In this document: positions 8,473 to 17,498 of the stretch, piece by piece
Position numbering within the stretch: position 1 is the stretch's first letter
Layout: every line of letters starts with the position of its first letter
Source of the DNA: DASQHW01 sp963837155
GTDB taxonomy: Bacteria; Actinomycetota; Acidimicrobiia; IMCC26256; PALSA-610
Length of the DNA: 64,000 bases
Direction: 5' to 3'
Assembly: GCA_963837155.1 (NCBI GenBank)
Contig: CAWIMB010000001.1
Coordinates: 496,001 to 560,000 of the forward strand
The notes under the pieces: model-generated
The model's database searches: none
The model's input: only the letters and a program-made list of their open reading frames with translations
What the model was told of the DNA's origin: nothing
Position numbers and translations under genes: made by a program

Positions 8473-9359
8473 CGAGCCACGTCCGCGAGGACTTCGGCGA
8501 GGGTGCGCATCGCGACGGCGACGAACGCGGGATTCGTTTCGGGGTAGTAGGGGATGATGAGCAGCGCCTGGTGCAGGGCGAACCCGCGGCCACGTGCCCA
8601 TGTCGCATCGTCGACGTCGAGTGCGCAACGAAAAGCGTCGCGCCCGGCGTCGCCGAACGTGCTCCACGCCGGGATCACGTCGACGGCGGGATCGCCGACG
8701 CCGACGCTTCCGAAGTCGATGACGGCGCGGAGCCGGCCGTGCTCGATCAGCAGGTTGGGCGGCAGCAGATCGCCGTGCGTCCACACCGCGCTGCCGTCCC
8801 ACGCGGGTGCCTGGAGCGACAGTTCCCACGCCGCCGTCGCCGCGTCTCTGTCGATGGTGCCGCGTGATGCGTCGATCGCCTTCCGTGCCTGGGAGTCGCG
8901 TATGTGCAGCGGCTGGTCTCGCCGGGAGCTGGGCGCGCCCGACGGATCGATGCGCCTCAGTTCCGTGACGAACTGCGCCAGATCAGCGGCTGCTTGGCGT
9001 TCATCGGGGTCGCGATCGCCGGCGAACGTCTCGCCCTCGAGCCATCGGTAGATCGCCCACCGGAACGGGTAGTCGAGGCCGGGGTCACCGCTCGCTACCG
9101 GCTCAGGCACGGCAACCGGAAGGTGCGGCGCGAGTGCCGGCAGCCACCGCAGCTCCTTCTCCAAGTCGCGAGCCCACGCCTCGACGCGTGGAAGGCGGAC
9201 GCACATGTCATCGCCGAGGCGGTAGATCGCGTTCACGGTTCCCGTCGAGTGAACTTCGTCGACGGGCAGGTCGCACCATTGCGGGAACTGCATGGCGAGC
9301 AGGCGGTGTACGAGCCCGACGTCGATGTCGACCTCGCCCTCGTGCATCTTCTCGGGCAC
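8469..9359 (-). CDS. Aminoglycoside phosphotransferase-fold kinase
   Basis: A 296-residue protein of the APH/choline-kinase-like fold. Visible motifs are the N-lobe TGTVNAIYRLGDDMCVRLPR, the Brenner motif HGDLLPPNLL (catalytic Asp, Mg-binding Asn) and IDFGSVGVGDPAVD, the second metal-binding Asp. Members phosphorylate small hydroxylated molecules; the true substrate and any antibiotic resistance role are unknown. It is the first gene of a two-gene unit with trmO. Confidence 0.85.
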   Translation of the reverse strand: MPEKMHEGEVDIDVGLVHRLLAMQFPQWCDLPVDEVHSTGTVNAIYRLGDDMCVRLPRVEAWARDLEKELRWLPALAPHLPVAVPEPVASGDPGLDYPFRWAIYRWLEGETFAGDRDPDERQAAADLAQFVTELRRIDPSGAPSSRRDQPLHIRDSQARKAIDASRGTIDRDAATAAWELSLQAPAWDGSAVWTHGDLLPPNLLIEHGRLRAVIDFGSVGVGDPAVDVIPAWSTFGDAGRDAFRCALDVDDATWARGRGFALHQALLIIPYYPETNPAFVAVAMRTLAEVLADVAR

Positions 9360-9370
9360 GCGCTCTCGTC

Positions 9371-10174
9371 CTAGCCCCGCCAGTAGTCCTCGTGGGGAAC
9401 GCGCAACTCACCTGGCGCCGTGTGACGTTCCTCGGTGCACGCCGACAGCACGGCGCGTTTGCGCGCGATATAGCGCTCGTCGTGCGGGCCGACCGCGCGC
9501 TCCGCTTTGACCGGCCGGAACTCCAGGTAGACGACGCGCCGGAGGCGCCCGCCCATCGACGGCGGCGAGCCGTGCAGGAGTCGAATGTCGTGGAGGAGCA
9601 CGTCGCCCGCATGCATCGCGAGGCGCGTGGCGCCGTCAGTCACGAATTCGTCGCCGTCCATTCGGCGGAAGGCCTCGGTCCACGCGTCATGGTCCGACCA
9701 TGCGTGCGAACCCGGGAGTGCCCAGAGCTCCGTGTGTTCGTCGGTGTCGTCGACGTACACGTCGATGTTGAAGATCGGAATGCCGTCAACGATCTTGTGC
9801 TCGCTGTCGTCGCGATGCCACGGAACGACGACGCCGTCGCCCGGCATCTTCACCACCATCGAGTCCCACGTCGGGATCGTGTCGGGCCCTTGGAGCTGCG
9901 CAACGATGGCGAGCAACGTCGAATGCGCAAGCAAGCGTCGACATGACGGCAGCTTGTCGACCACGTACTCGACACGACGCAGCACCGGTGCGCCCGACCC
10001 AGGGCCCTCGCCGTATTCGAAGTCGGGCTGCAGCTGCGCGTCCTCGATGAGTCCTCGGGTTTCCGTGTCGAGCAGTTCGCACAGCTCGGGCGCGATCACA
10101 TCCCGCAACACGAGGAAACCATCGTGTTGAAACGTCGCGACTTGGGTCGGAGTGAGTGGGCCTGGATCCGACAT
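9371..10174 (-). CDS. Phytanoyl-CoA dioxygenase (PhyH) family protein
   Basis: A 267-residue Fe(II)/2-oxoglutarate dioxygenase-like protein. It begins LTPTQVATFQHDGFLVLRDV and carries the metal ligands in VVPWHRDDSEH (HxD). The distal His is likely in LLHGSPP and the 2-oxoglutarate-binding Arg in RRVVYLEFR. The ATG at 10174 is preferred over an overlapping GTG at 10180. It lies directly downstream of the ureidoglycolate-lyase-like gene, so they form a small operon. The substrate is unknown. Confidence 0.82.
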   Translation of the reverse strand: MSDPGPLTPTQVATFQHDGFLVLRDVIAPELCELLDTETRGLIEDAQLQPDFEYGEGPGSGAPVLRRVEYVVDKLPSCRRLLAHSTLLAIVAQLQGPDTIPTWDSMVVKMPGDGVVVPWHRDDSEHKIVDGIPIFNIDVYVDDTDEHTELWALPGSHAWSDHDAWTEAFRRMDGDEFVTDGATRLAMHAGDVLLHDIRLLHGSPPSMGGRLRRVVYLEFRPVKAERAVGPHDERYIARKRAVLSACTEERHTAPGELRVPHEDYWRG

Positions 10175-10176
10175 GA

Positions 10177-10863
10177 TCACGGCGCGGTGAGCGGTACCGA
10201 AAGGAGGACACCGAACTCACGAGCGGTGTGACAGCTCACCCGCGCGTGCACTCGTCCCTGCTCACCGTGAAAGCGGCCGCGCGGCGCGACCGGGAACACG
10301 GCGTCGTGCCACACGCCGGGCGGGACGTACACGCCGCGGCCGCCGTCAACGTGGAACGCCCGGAAATCGTGGGGCGTCACGTCGTCCCCCGGTCGGGCGA
10401 GCAGCACGACGAACGGCGTGTCGTCGAGCGGGAAGAAGAGTTGACCGCCATCGGGGTGATAGTTCGCGTGCCAGAGGAGCACTCGCTCCGGCGCGTGCTC
10501 GGGGACCGGACCACGCGTTGCGAGCGCAGGCTCGGTCGCCCAACCGAGCAGGTAATGACCACCGACCGCGTGATTGCGGCCGAAGAGGAGCTCGCCTTCC
10601 CACCAGATCTCGAACACGCCGGTCGTCGTTCCGCCCTCGACACCGGTTCCAGGATCGAGCGCGCGCCGTCCCGACACCGGCCACGGAATGATCTCGACCG
10701 GGTAGCCGTGCGGGTCGTCGACGATCGCGCCCAATCCGCGCAGTGTCTCGTCGGTCGCGGCAACGAGCGGAACATCGTGCACGCCGAGCCCGTCCGGAAG
10801 CTCCGGGTCGAGGTACTCGGCTGCCGTCGTCGGCGAGCCTCCGGGTGTGACCATCCCGAACAT
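10177..10863 (-). CDS. Ureidoglycolate lyase (AllA)-like protein
   Basis: A 228-residue protein with the cupin-like AllA architecture: GDDVTPHDFRAFHVDGGRGV and YVPPGVWHDAVFPV match the C-terminal half of ureidoglycolate lyases, which release urea and glyoxylate in allantoin breakdown. The start ATG 10863 has GGAGG six bases upstream. It is longer than the usual 160-170 residue AllA, with extra N-terminal sequence. No other purine-catabolism gene is nearby, so the substrate may differ. Confidence 0.65.
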   Translation of the reverse strand: MFGMVTPGGSPTTAAEYLDPELPDGLGVHDVPLVAATDETLRGLGAIVDDPHGYPVEIIPWPVSGRRALDPGTGVEGGTTTGVFEIWWEGELLFGRNHAVGGHYLLGWATEPALATRGPVPEHAPERVLLWHANYHPDGGQLFFPLDDTPFVVLLARPGDDVTPHDFRAFHVDGGRGVYVPPGVWHDAVFPVAPRGRFHGEQGRVHARVSCHTAREFGVLLSVPLTAP

Positions 10864-10935
10864 GATGCCTCCGATCGGCGTGCGTCGTCCGGCCCTCTCT
10901 GGACGGCGCGACGATCGTGCGGCGACGATGAGGGG

Positions 10936-11733
10936 ATGACCTCCGATCAATCCGGGCTCATCCGCGAGCGCGACGGCAGCGTTGTTCGCCTCACCCTGTC
11001 GCGTCCCGACCAGCTCAACGCGCTCGACGACGGCATCCGACGGGCACTCGCGAGTGCGCTTGACGAGGTGGAAGACCAGCCCGACGTACGCATCATCGTC
11101 GTGCGCGGGGCCGGCCGCGCGTTCTCGGCCGGCGCCGACCTGCGGTCGACTGCGTACCCGCCGATCAAAGGCGACTGGGCGACGCGCCGGCACCGCACGG
11201 GTACGTGGCAGCGGCTGCTCGAACAGTTCGACCGCGTCCCGCAAGTCACAGTGGCGGGATTGCACGGGCACGTGATCGGCGGCGCCGCGTTGCTGGCCGC
11301 CGCGTGCGACATCCGCATTGCTGCACCGGACACTGTGGTGCGCATTCCCGAGCTCGCGATCGGCATCCCGCTGACGTGGGCGGGGATCCCCCTGCTAGTG
11401 CGCGAGGTCGGCCTGCCGGCCGCGCGCGATTGGGTGATGACGTGCCGGTCGGTCACCGTCGACGAACTGCTGCGCACGGGCTTCGTGACGCGGGTGGCCG
11501 CGACTGGCGCGCTCGACGCGGCCGTCGACGCGTGCGTGCAGGAGTTGCTCGCCGTTCCACCTGGCCCGTTGGCCATGACGCGTGCGATGACGGCCGCGAT
11601 CGGCCGCACTGCGCCGCCAATGGTCGCAGCATGGTCCGACGCCGACCATCAGCTCTGGTCGTTCACGGAATCCGAGTACCGGAACGCGGCCCGCGCGTAC
11701 TTGCAACGCACGCTCGAACAGGAGAGACGATGA
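10936..11733 (+). CDS. Enoyl-CoA hydratase/isomerase family protein
   Basis: A 265-residue crotonase. The start is ATG 10936 (MTSDQSGL), since upstream open sequence is antisense to the AllA-like gene. Family signatures are LSRPDQLNALDDGIRRAL, the oxyanion-hole segment GRAFSAGADLRS and the second oxyanion strand GHVIGGAALLAAACDIRIA. The usual catalytic Glu positions look replaced around RIPELAIGIP, which retains one Glu. It overlaps the downstream oxidoreductase by ATGA, suggesting a shared role in acyl-CoA or ketone metabolism. Confidence 0.87.
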   Translation: MTSDQSGLIRERDGSVVRLTLSRPDQLNALDDGIRRALASALDEVEDQPDVRIIVVRGAGRAFSAGADLRSTAYPPIKGDWATRRHRTGTWQRLLEQFDRVPQVTVAGLHGHVIGGAALLAAACDIRIAAPDTVVRIPELAIGIPLTWAGIPLLVREVGLPAARDWVMTCRSVTVDELLRTGFVTRVAATGALDAAVDACVQELLAVPPGPLAMTRAMTAAIGRTAPPMVAAWSDADHQLWSFTESEYRNAARAYLQRTLEQERR

Positions 11734-12724
11734 AGGCGATCGTCCAAGACGCCTACGGCGACGCGCCCGAGAACGTGCTCCGGCTCGCCGAGGTCGCCCG
11801 ACCCACATGCGGCGACGACGAGATCCTCGTGCACGTGCGCGCCGCGAGCGTGGATCGCGGTACGTGGCACATCATGGCCGGCCTCCCCTACCTCATCCGC
11901 TTCGTGGGCTTCGGGCTTCGCCGGCCCAAAGCTCCGAACCCCGGCCGGAGTCTGGCGGGCACTGTCGAGTCAGTCGGCAAGAACGTGACCGAGTTCAAGC
12001 CGGGTGATGACGTCTACGGCTCGTGCGATGGCTCCTTTGCGGAGTACGCGCTCGCCCGCGCCGAACTCCTCGCCCGCAAGCCGGCGAATCTCTCGTACGA
12101 GCAGGCGGCGGCCGTTCCCGTATCCGGTGTCGCCGCCCTGCAAGCTGTGCGCGACCGCGCGCACGTGCAGGTCGGCCAGAAGGTGCTGATCATCGGTGCG
12201 GCGGGAGGCGTCGGCACGTTCGCCGTGCAGATCGCCAAGGCCTACGGCGCCGAAGTCACCGGCGTGTGCAGCACGACCCAGGTCGACCTGGTCCGCTCGA
12301 TCGGCGCCGACCACGTCATCGACTACACCGCGAAGACTTCGCCGACGGCGAGCACCACTACGACGCGATCATCGACACCGGAGGCCACCGCCCGCTCTCA
12401 CAACTCCGTCGCGCGCTCACGCGATCCGGAACACTCGTCATCGTCGGCAGCGAAACCGGTGGTCGGTGGATCGGCGGGTTCGATCGCCAGATCCGGGCCC
12501 AGCTGCTCTCCTTGTTCGTGCCGCAGAAGCTCGGCACGTTCGCCTCGTCCGAGAACGCCGAAGACCTGACGGCGCTCCGAGAGCTCATCGAGTCGGGAAC
12601 GTTCGTCCCGGCCATCAGCCGGACGTACCCTCTGAGCGAAACCACCGCTGCCATCCGCGACATCCTGGACGGTCACCTGCGCGGCAAGATCGTCATCGCC
12701 GTCCAAGGCACTGATGGTGCCTGA
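11730..12724 (+). CDS. MDR-family NAD(P)-dependent alcohol dehydrogenase/quinone reductase (frameshifted)
   Basis: A medium-chain dehydrogenase of about 330 residues. The N-terminal GroES-like part has DEILVHVRAASVDRGTWH, and the Rossmann motif is IIGAAGGVGTFAVQIAKA. At about 12330 the frame breaks: after GADHVIDYT the continuation is EDFADGEHHYDAIIDTGG in another frame, consistent with one missing base. The C-terminus GHLRGKIVIAVQG is then intact. It lacks the structural zinc cysteine cluster, as expected of the quinone-reductase subgroup. It is translationally coupled to the crotonase upstream. Confidence 0.8.
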
Positions 12725-12974
12725 CCGCCAACAGTCATAACATACGTGCGACATTCAGTGCGAAGAGCCCCGATGGTGCCCGCGTGCTGTCGACAGTTGG
12801 AGTCCAGCGTTCGAAAACACCACGGTGAACAAGGGCTCTTCACCTCACAGCACCAGGACGTACACCATTAAGGGCATCGACGGCCCCGATCAGACCTTCA
12901 CCGGGTCGTGGGACCTGACGACGAAGCTCGCCGCCTAACCCCTCGAGCCACCGTCGCGTCGTACGATCGCGGCG
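12725..12974 (+). other. Intergenic stretch with an unassigned small reading frame
   Basis: There is no recognisable gene. A short frame with a GTG at 12825 and stop at 12938 reads 37 residues, including TYTIKGIDGPD and SWDLTTKLAA, and is open further upstream to about 12741. It looks more protein-like than chance but has no family. An 8-bp inverted repeat (AAGAGCCC at 12763, GGGCTCTT at 12833) brackets its first part. It could be the remnant of a surface-protein C-terminus. Confidence 0.25.
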
Positions 12975-13313
12975 GTGGCGTACGACGAGGAGCTCGCAGA
13001 TCGCATACGCGAATTGGTCGGGGGTGAGTCGCGGCTGACCGAGAAGAAGATGTTCGGCGGGCTCGCGTTCCTCATCGGCGGCAACATGGCGGTCGCCGCC
13101 AGCGGGCAAGGCGGATTGCTGGTGCGCGTCGACCCCGCGAAGTCGGAGAAGCTCGTCGAAACGACCGGGGCCGCGCCCATGATCATGCGAGGCCGGCCGA
13201 TGCAAGGCTGGCTGCGGGTCGACTCCGATCAGGTGCGCACCAAGCGTCAGCTCGCGAAGTGGGTCGACCTCGGCACGTCGTACGCGCAGTCGCTCCCGAT
13301 CAAGAAGAAATAG
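12975..13313 (+). CDS. TfoX N-terminal domain protein
   Basis: A 112-residue protein consisting only of a TfoX-N domain: ELVGGESRLTEKKMFGGLAFLIGGNMAVA and the mid-region RGRPMQGWLRV are characteristic. In gammaproteobacteria the domain belongs to a competence regulator; stand-alone actinobacterial versions have no settled function. The GTG start at 12975 is 7 bases after a TACGAT -10-like hexamer with no ribosome site, so it may be leaderless. The MBL-like gene starts one base after its stop. Confidence 0.85.
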   Translation: MAYDEELADRIRELVGGESRLTEKKMFGGLAFLIGGNMAVAASGQGGLLVRVDPAKSEKLVETTGAAPMIMRGRPMQGWLRVDSDQVRTKRQLAKWVDLGTSYAQSLPIKKK

Positions 13314-13314
13314 G

Positions 13315-14130
13315 GTGCAAGGCGTGGAGCTCGAGATCGACGGACTGCGTCTGCGGCGCGTGCTGTACGCCGACGCGCTCGTGCCGCCCGACATCATGGG
13401 CCTGACCGTCGCGCAGATCGAAGCCGTGCCCTGGAGGATTCCGCAGTGGGGTGAGGGGGAGCAGGTGCGGGCGAGCGCCTCGGCCTGGGTCGTCGAGGCC
13501 CACGACCGGCATCTCGTCCTCGATCCGATGCAAGCGGCCGACGGTGTGCTCCACGATCCTGGCACCGAGCAAGATCATCAGCGCGCGATCTCCGATGTGT
13601 TCGACCAAGCGGCGATCCCACGAGCAAGCGTCGACACGGTTGTGGCCTCACATGTCGAAGGCATCGGCATGATCTGCGAGAGACACGCCGACGGTTCGTG
13701 GGCGCCGTTCTTTCCGAATGCGCGCGTCCTCATCAGTGAGGCGGCGCTCGAGAACTTCCGGCGCAGTCTCGTCCAGGACTTTTCGACGGAGGTCTGGCAA
13801 CAACTGTTCGACGACGGCCTCGTTGACACCTTCGCCGACGGCGACGAGATCGTGCCTGATATGCGGGCCGAGGTGAGCGCAGCTCACAACCCCGGGCACA
13901 CGGTGTTCCACTTCGGCACGGGTCCGAAAGCCACATTCGTCGGCCACCTCGCGGTGAGCCCGCTGCACCTCGCGACCGGACTGTGTCCGCAACAACATCC
14001 CGAACCTGAGCGGGCGTGGGAACTCCTCCGCGGCTACGCCGATGACGGGCGGCTGCTCATCGGGCCGCTCTGGCCGTCACCCGGCTTCGGCCGCTGGTCG
14101 GAGCAGACCTTCTCGTCCGCACTCGCGTAG
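13315..14130 (+). CDS. Metallo-beta-lactamase-fold protein with degenerate metal site
   Basis: A 271-residue MBL-fold hydrolase-like protein starting with GTG 13315 directly after the TfoX-like gene (a second GTG at 13324 is possible). The fold is recognised from HDRHLVLDPM, the strand-loop VDTVVASHVEGIGM, AHNPGHTVFHFG and FVGHLAVSPLHL. The normal HxHxDH signature is replaced by SHVEGIG, so most zinc ligands of motif 2 are absent, while the later histidines remain. It may be catalytically altered or inactive. The order resembles lactonase-like MBLs. Confidence 0.65.
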   Translation: MQGVELEIDGLRLRRVLYADALVPPDIMGLTVAQIEAVPWRIPQWGEGEQVRASASAWVVEAHDRHLVLDPMQAADGVLHDPGTEQDHQRAISDVFDQAAIPRASVDTVVASHVEGIGMICERHADGSWAPFFPNARVLISEAALENFRRSLVQDFSTEVWQQLFDDGLVDTFADGDEIVPDMRAEVSAAHNPGHTVFHFGTGPKATFVGHLAVSPLHLATGLCPQQHPEPERAWELLRGYADDGRLLIGPLWPSPGFGRWSEQTFSSALA

Positions 14131-14155
14131 CGGCCCGCATCACGGCGCGCGCGCA

Positions 14156-15625
14156 TCAGCCGGCAAAGGGGTTGCGGTGCGGACGCGCGGGAGCGACGCG
14201 GAGGAACGGCCGCACGTACGTGTCCATCATCTCTTCGACGATCGGCGCGGCGTGGGGGTCGGCGAGCAGGTCAGCATCCTCATTCGGGTCGGCGTCGAGA
14301 TCGAACAGCTGACACGGTGTGCACGCGTCTTCGTCCACGACGAGCTTGTGGTGCGCGGTCTCGAACGACGCGAAGCCCCAGTTCTCGCTGATCGCCACCT
14401 GACGCTCGGGCGCCGGCGCATCGTGGCCGTCCATGTGCCCGAGCAACGAATGCCCCACGCTCGCGGCGAGTTCGGGCGCGCCTGCGATGTCGCGCACTGT
14501 CGCCGGTACGTCGAGGTGCTCGACGAGGGCGTCGACGACGCGTGGTGCGCAGCCGTTCGGTGGTTGCACGATGAGCGGCACGTGGACGGCGGGTTCGTAG
14601 AGCACGCATTTCGACATGAGACCGTGATTGCCGCCCATCTCGCCGTGATCACTTGTGTAGATCACCCACGTGTTGTCGCGTAGACCGCGTTGGTCGAGGG
14701 CGTGCAGGATGCGGCCGACGGCTTCGTCGATGACGGTGACATCAGCGGCGTACGCGCGGCGCATGCCGCGAATTGCGTCGACGGTCATCGTTTCCGTGTC
14801 GGAGAGGTCGAGAAACGCGCGCAGCAGCGCTCCGTAGCGTCCGGTGCCCTCGAGCGTCGGGCGTCGCGTCGAGCGTGGCATCGACGGCTCGACGTCGCGG
14901 TACCAGTCGACCGCGGCTTGCGGCGCGTCCCACGGGTCGTGCGGGCCGGGAAATCCCACGAACACAAAGAACGGCTGCGCGCGGTCGTACTGCTCGATCC
15001 AGCGAGTAACGAGGTCGCCGTGCCACGCGTCGATGTAGTCGTCGAGCGGTACCGGCATCGGAGTCGCGTCCCACATCGGCACGCGCTTGGTCGCGTTCTG
15101 CCCGCTCTCGTTGTCGCCCTGATAGCTGCGGTCGGCGATGTGCTGTCGGTAGCGCTCGAACAGCCCACGCGCGCGGAGATGATCGGTGTAACGGTTCGGC
15201 CGGTCGCCCGAGAACTTGTCGCCGGTCTCGTGCACTTCCGCGAAGCCGAGCTGCTCGAGACGCGGCGCGAGGTCATCGATGTGCGCAGCCTGCCGGGTCT
15301 CGTCGCGGTACAGGTGCGCCTTGCCGAGCAGCGCCGTGTGATAGCCGGCCTCGCGCAGCGCCCACACGTACGTCGGCGAATCCGCGGCAATCTCCGCCCA
15401 GTTCGTGTAGACGCCGTGGTCCCGAACGTAGCGCTCGGTCATGAACGACGCCCGCGCCGGCATGCACAACGGTCCCTGGCACGACACGCGCGAGAAACGC
15501 ACACCTCGTGCGGCGAGCCCGTCGAGGTTCGGCGTGAGCACACCCGCGTTCCCTGCACACCCAAGCATGTCGGCCCGATGTTGATCGGACATCACCACAA
15601 CGATGTTCGGCGCGCTCGCCGTCAT
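14156..15625 (-). CDS. Type I sulfatase (formylglycine-dependent)
   Basis: A 489-residue alkaline-phosphatase-superfamily sulfatase. The N-terminal metal motif is VVVMSDQHRADMLG. The maturation motif is CMPAR (in GPLCMPARASF), whose Cys is converted to formylglycine. KAHLYRD, PGPHDPWD and TSDHGEMGGNHGLM are further conserved active-site pieces. There is no signal peptide, so it is probably cytosolic and needs a formylglycine-generating enzyme, which is not in this window. It hydrolyses sulfate esters; the substrate is unknown. Confidence 0.92.
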   Translation of the reverse strand: MTASAPNIVVVMSDQHRADMLGCAGNAGVLTPNLDGLAARGVRFSRVSCQGPLCMPARASFMTERYVRDHGVYTNWAEIAADSPTYVWALREAGYHTALLGKAHLYRDETRQAAHIDDLAPRLEQLGFAEVHETGDKFSGDRPNRYTDHLRARGLFERYRQHIADRSYQGDNESGQNATKRVPMWDATPMPVPLDDYIDAWHGDLVTRWIEQYDRAQPFFVFVGFPGPHDPWDAPQAAVDWYRDVEPSMPRSTRRPTLEGTGRYGALLRAFLDLSDTETMTVDAIRGMRRAYAADVTVIDEAVGRILHALDQRGLRDNTWVIYTSDHGEMGGNHGLMSKCVLYEPAVHVPLIVQPPNGCAPRVVDALVEHLDVPATVRDIAGAPELAASVGHSLLGHMDGHDAPAPERQVAISENWGFASFETAHHKLVVDEDACTPCQLFDLDADPNEDADLLADPHAAPIVEEMMDTYVRPFLRVAPARPHRNPFAG

Positions 15626-15804
15626 GACTTCGGCCTCCCAGTCGTGCGGGTTCCTGCGCCTGATGGTGCCAGCTGCCCGTCACCTCTTGCGAGCGCTGAG
15701 AACATGTACTCACTTGCGGTGCGCAAGGAGCCGCTGCGCTGTGAAGACGCGCGAGCGCAGACTCACGATCACACAACCACACCACGATCGTCCAGGAGAT
15801 CCCG

Positions 15805-16125
15805 ATGCGCACGCACCAGCGTGTCTTCATTACAGCACTTCTCGTCGCCGTCGTCGCGGTCCTTGGGCTCGCCCAAGTCGCTGAGGCAACGACCGTCACC
15901 AAGTGGACGCAGAAGGTCGGCGAGATGAAGAAGGAATGCAAAGAGAGCGGCGGCCTGTATTCGCCTCCGGGCAAGGGCGGCACCGCCTCGTGCGTGGAGT
16001 CCGACGGCAGCGTGACGACCTGCGCGAAGCGCGGCAAGAACAACTGCCAGAACATCTCCGACCGAAAGGTGATCCCCGTGTCGAGCGACAGCGGGATCAC
16101 ACCAATCGTCGGCCCCGGAGGGTGA
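15805..16125 (+). CDS. Small secreted four-cysteine protein
   Basis: A 106-residue protein of unknown family. ATG 15805 has AGGAGA upstream. A signal peptide (about residues 1-28, RVFITALLVAVVAVLG, cleavage after VAEA) precedes a basic, glycine-rich domain with four cysteines at about 45, 63, 72 and 80, enough for two disulphides. It ends PIVGPGG. It is a monocistronic unit closed by its own terminator at 16155. It could be a small exported effector or wall-associated protein; nothing supports a specific role. Confidence 0.75.
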   Translation: MRTHQRVFITALLVAVVAVLGLAQVAEATTVTKWTQKVGEMKKECKESGGLYSPPGKGGTASCVESDGSVTTCAKRGKNNCQNISDRKVIPVSSDSGITPIVGPGG

Positions 16126-16154
16126 ACACTCGTACCGTCGACGAACGCGCTACA

Positions 16155-16187
16155 GACCGGGGCTCTTGACAAGAGCCCCGGTCTTAC
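16155..16187 (+). terminator. Rho-independent terminator after the small secreted protein
   Basis: A 13-bp perfect stem (16155-16167 with 16171-16183) and a 3-base loop GAC, followed by TTAC. The hairpin lies between convergent genes and may serve both strands. Confidence 0.8.
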
Positions 16188-17446
16188 GTCGCGGAGGGAC
16201 GCTTGCGCACGTCCGGGTTGTAGCAGGCGCCTTTCATGCCGAGCATTTGGGCGGGGACACATCGGTTCGAGTTCTGACACAAGCGAGGGGCCGGATCGCC
16301 CGCCAGGATGCGAGCGGCCAGATCCGGCTCGGCGTAGAACGGGCGGCCGATCCCGACCATGTCGGCTGCGCCCGATTCCAGGATGTCGTGACATTCGGAT
16401 GCAGTGCGAATGCCGCCGACCGCAAAGACCGGGATCTTGACTCGGGACCGCACCGCGGTGAAGAGCTCGCGATTCCACACTGGCGCGAAGTGCGCCCGCC
16501 GCGCGCCCCATTTGGCACCGCCGACGATGATGGCGCGTCGCACTCGCGACGGCGCGGCCGCACGCAGCCGCCGCGCCATCGACCGGTTCGTAGTGAACGA
16601 GTCGGGCGAGCCGCCGCGAGAAAGGGTGGTGTCCGGCAGAACGGAGACACCCACGGGCGTCACGGCATCGAAGCCCCACTCCTCGACGAGACGAGCCAAC
16701 TCGAGCGCGTCGGAGAACGTCGAACGAGCGAAGCGGAACGGCGCGTCCTCGACCGGCACCTTGACCAAACACGGGAAGTCGTCACCGGCCTGCGCGTGGA
16801 TGGCTTCGCGAATCACACGCAGCACGCGCGCCCGACGCTCGGCCGAGCCGCCGAACTCGTCGGTGCGATGGTTGTAGAACGGTGAGAGGAACTGGTCGAG
16901 CAGCTTCGCGTTGGCGGACCCGAGCTGCACTCCGTCGTACCCTGCTGCACGCGCCCAGCTCGCGACTGTCCCGTAGTGGCGTGCCATGTCGTAGACCTCA
17001 TTGGTCGTCATGACATGCACCGGGACGCCGCGAAACGCCGGCCAGAGAAGCTTCGGCACGGCAGATGCCGCCAGCAACGGGCCGCGTCGTTGCGACGCGT
17101 ACGGCTCGTGCCAACCTTCCATCGCGAAGAGGCCGCCATGACCGATCTGCAGGAAGATCGCGGCGCCCTCTCGATGTACGGCATCCACCATCGGTTTCAG
17201 CCGCAGCGTCTTTTCCCGTGTGTCGACGCACGTCATTCCCGGCGACGTGCGTCCTTCGGGAAACACGCACGACGAGCCCTGAATGATCATGCCGACGCCG
17301 TGACGCGCGTTTACCACGAAGTGACGCTCGTATTGCGCGGCCGCGTCCTCACCATCACCGGCGCCCTCGAGCACCGGCGCGCGGTAGAGGCGGTTGCGGA
17401 TCGTCGCCGAGCCGAGCCGAATCGGCGAGTGCAGGACACCGGCCAT
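16184..17446 (-). CDS. Old Yellow Enzyme family NADH:flavin oxidoreductase
   Basis: A 420-residue FMN enzyme. The start ATG 17446 gives the N-terminus MAGVLHSPIRLGSATIRNRLYRAP, the standard OYE opening. The barrel motifs QIGHGG, DGVQLGSANAKLLDQFLSP (family normally HGAHGYL), NHRTDEFGGS and FAVGGIRTASE are clear. The C-terminus has three cysteines in a C-x5-C-x11-C arrangement, which may be a degenerate iron-sulfur motif of the 2,4-dienoyl-CoA-reductase type. The catalytic His/Asn pair region is altered (LGSANAK), so the substrate range is uncertain. Confidence 0.85.
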   Translation of the reverse strand: MAGVLHSPIRLGSATIRNRLYRAPVLEGAGDGEDAAAQYERHFVVNARHGVGMIIQGSSCVFPEGRTSPGMTCVDTREKTLRLKPMVDAVHREGAAIFLQIGHGGLFAMEGWHEPYASQRRGPLLAASAVPKLLWPAFRGVPVHVMTTNEVYDMARHYGTVASWARAAGYDGVQLGSANAKLLDQFLSPFYNHRTDEFGGSAERRARVLRVIREAIHAQAGDDFPCLVKVPVEDAPFRFARSTFSDALELARLVEEWGFDAVTPVGVSVLPDTTLSRGGSPDSFTTNRSMARRLRAAAPSRVRRAIIVGGAKWGARRAHFAPVWNRELFTAVRSRVKIPVFAVGGIRTASECHDILESGAADMVGIGRPFYAEPDLAARILAGDPAPRLCQNSNRCVPAQMLGMKGACYNPDVRKRPSAT

Positions 17447-17498
17447 CACCCGATGTCTACCCGACGCCGGGGAGCCGGGCGTCGTACGCTGCGGTTTG

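Noticed and set aside
12763..12840. Inverted repeat AAGAGCCC/GGGCTCTT as terminator
   Set aside because: Arms are 62 bases apart and no T-run follows; too weak.
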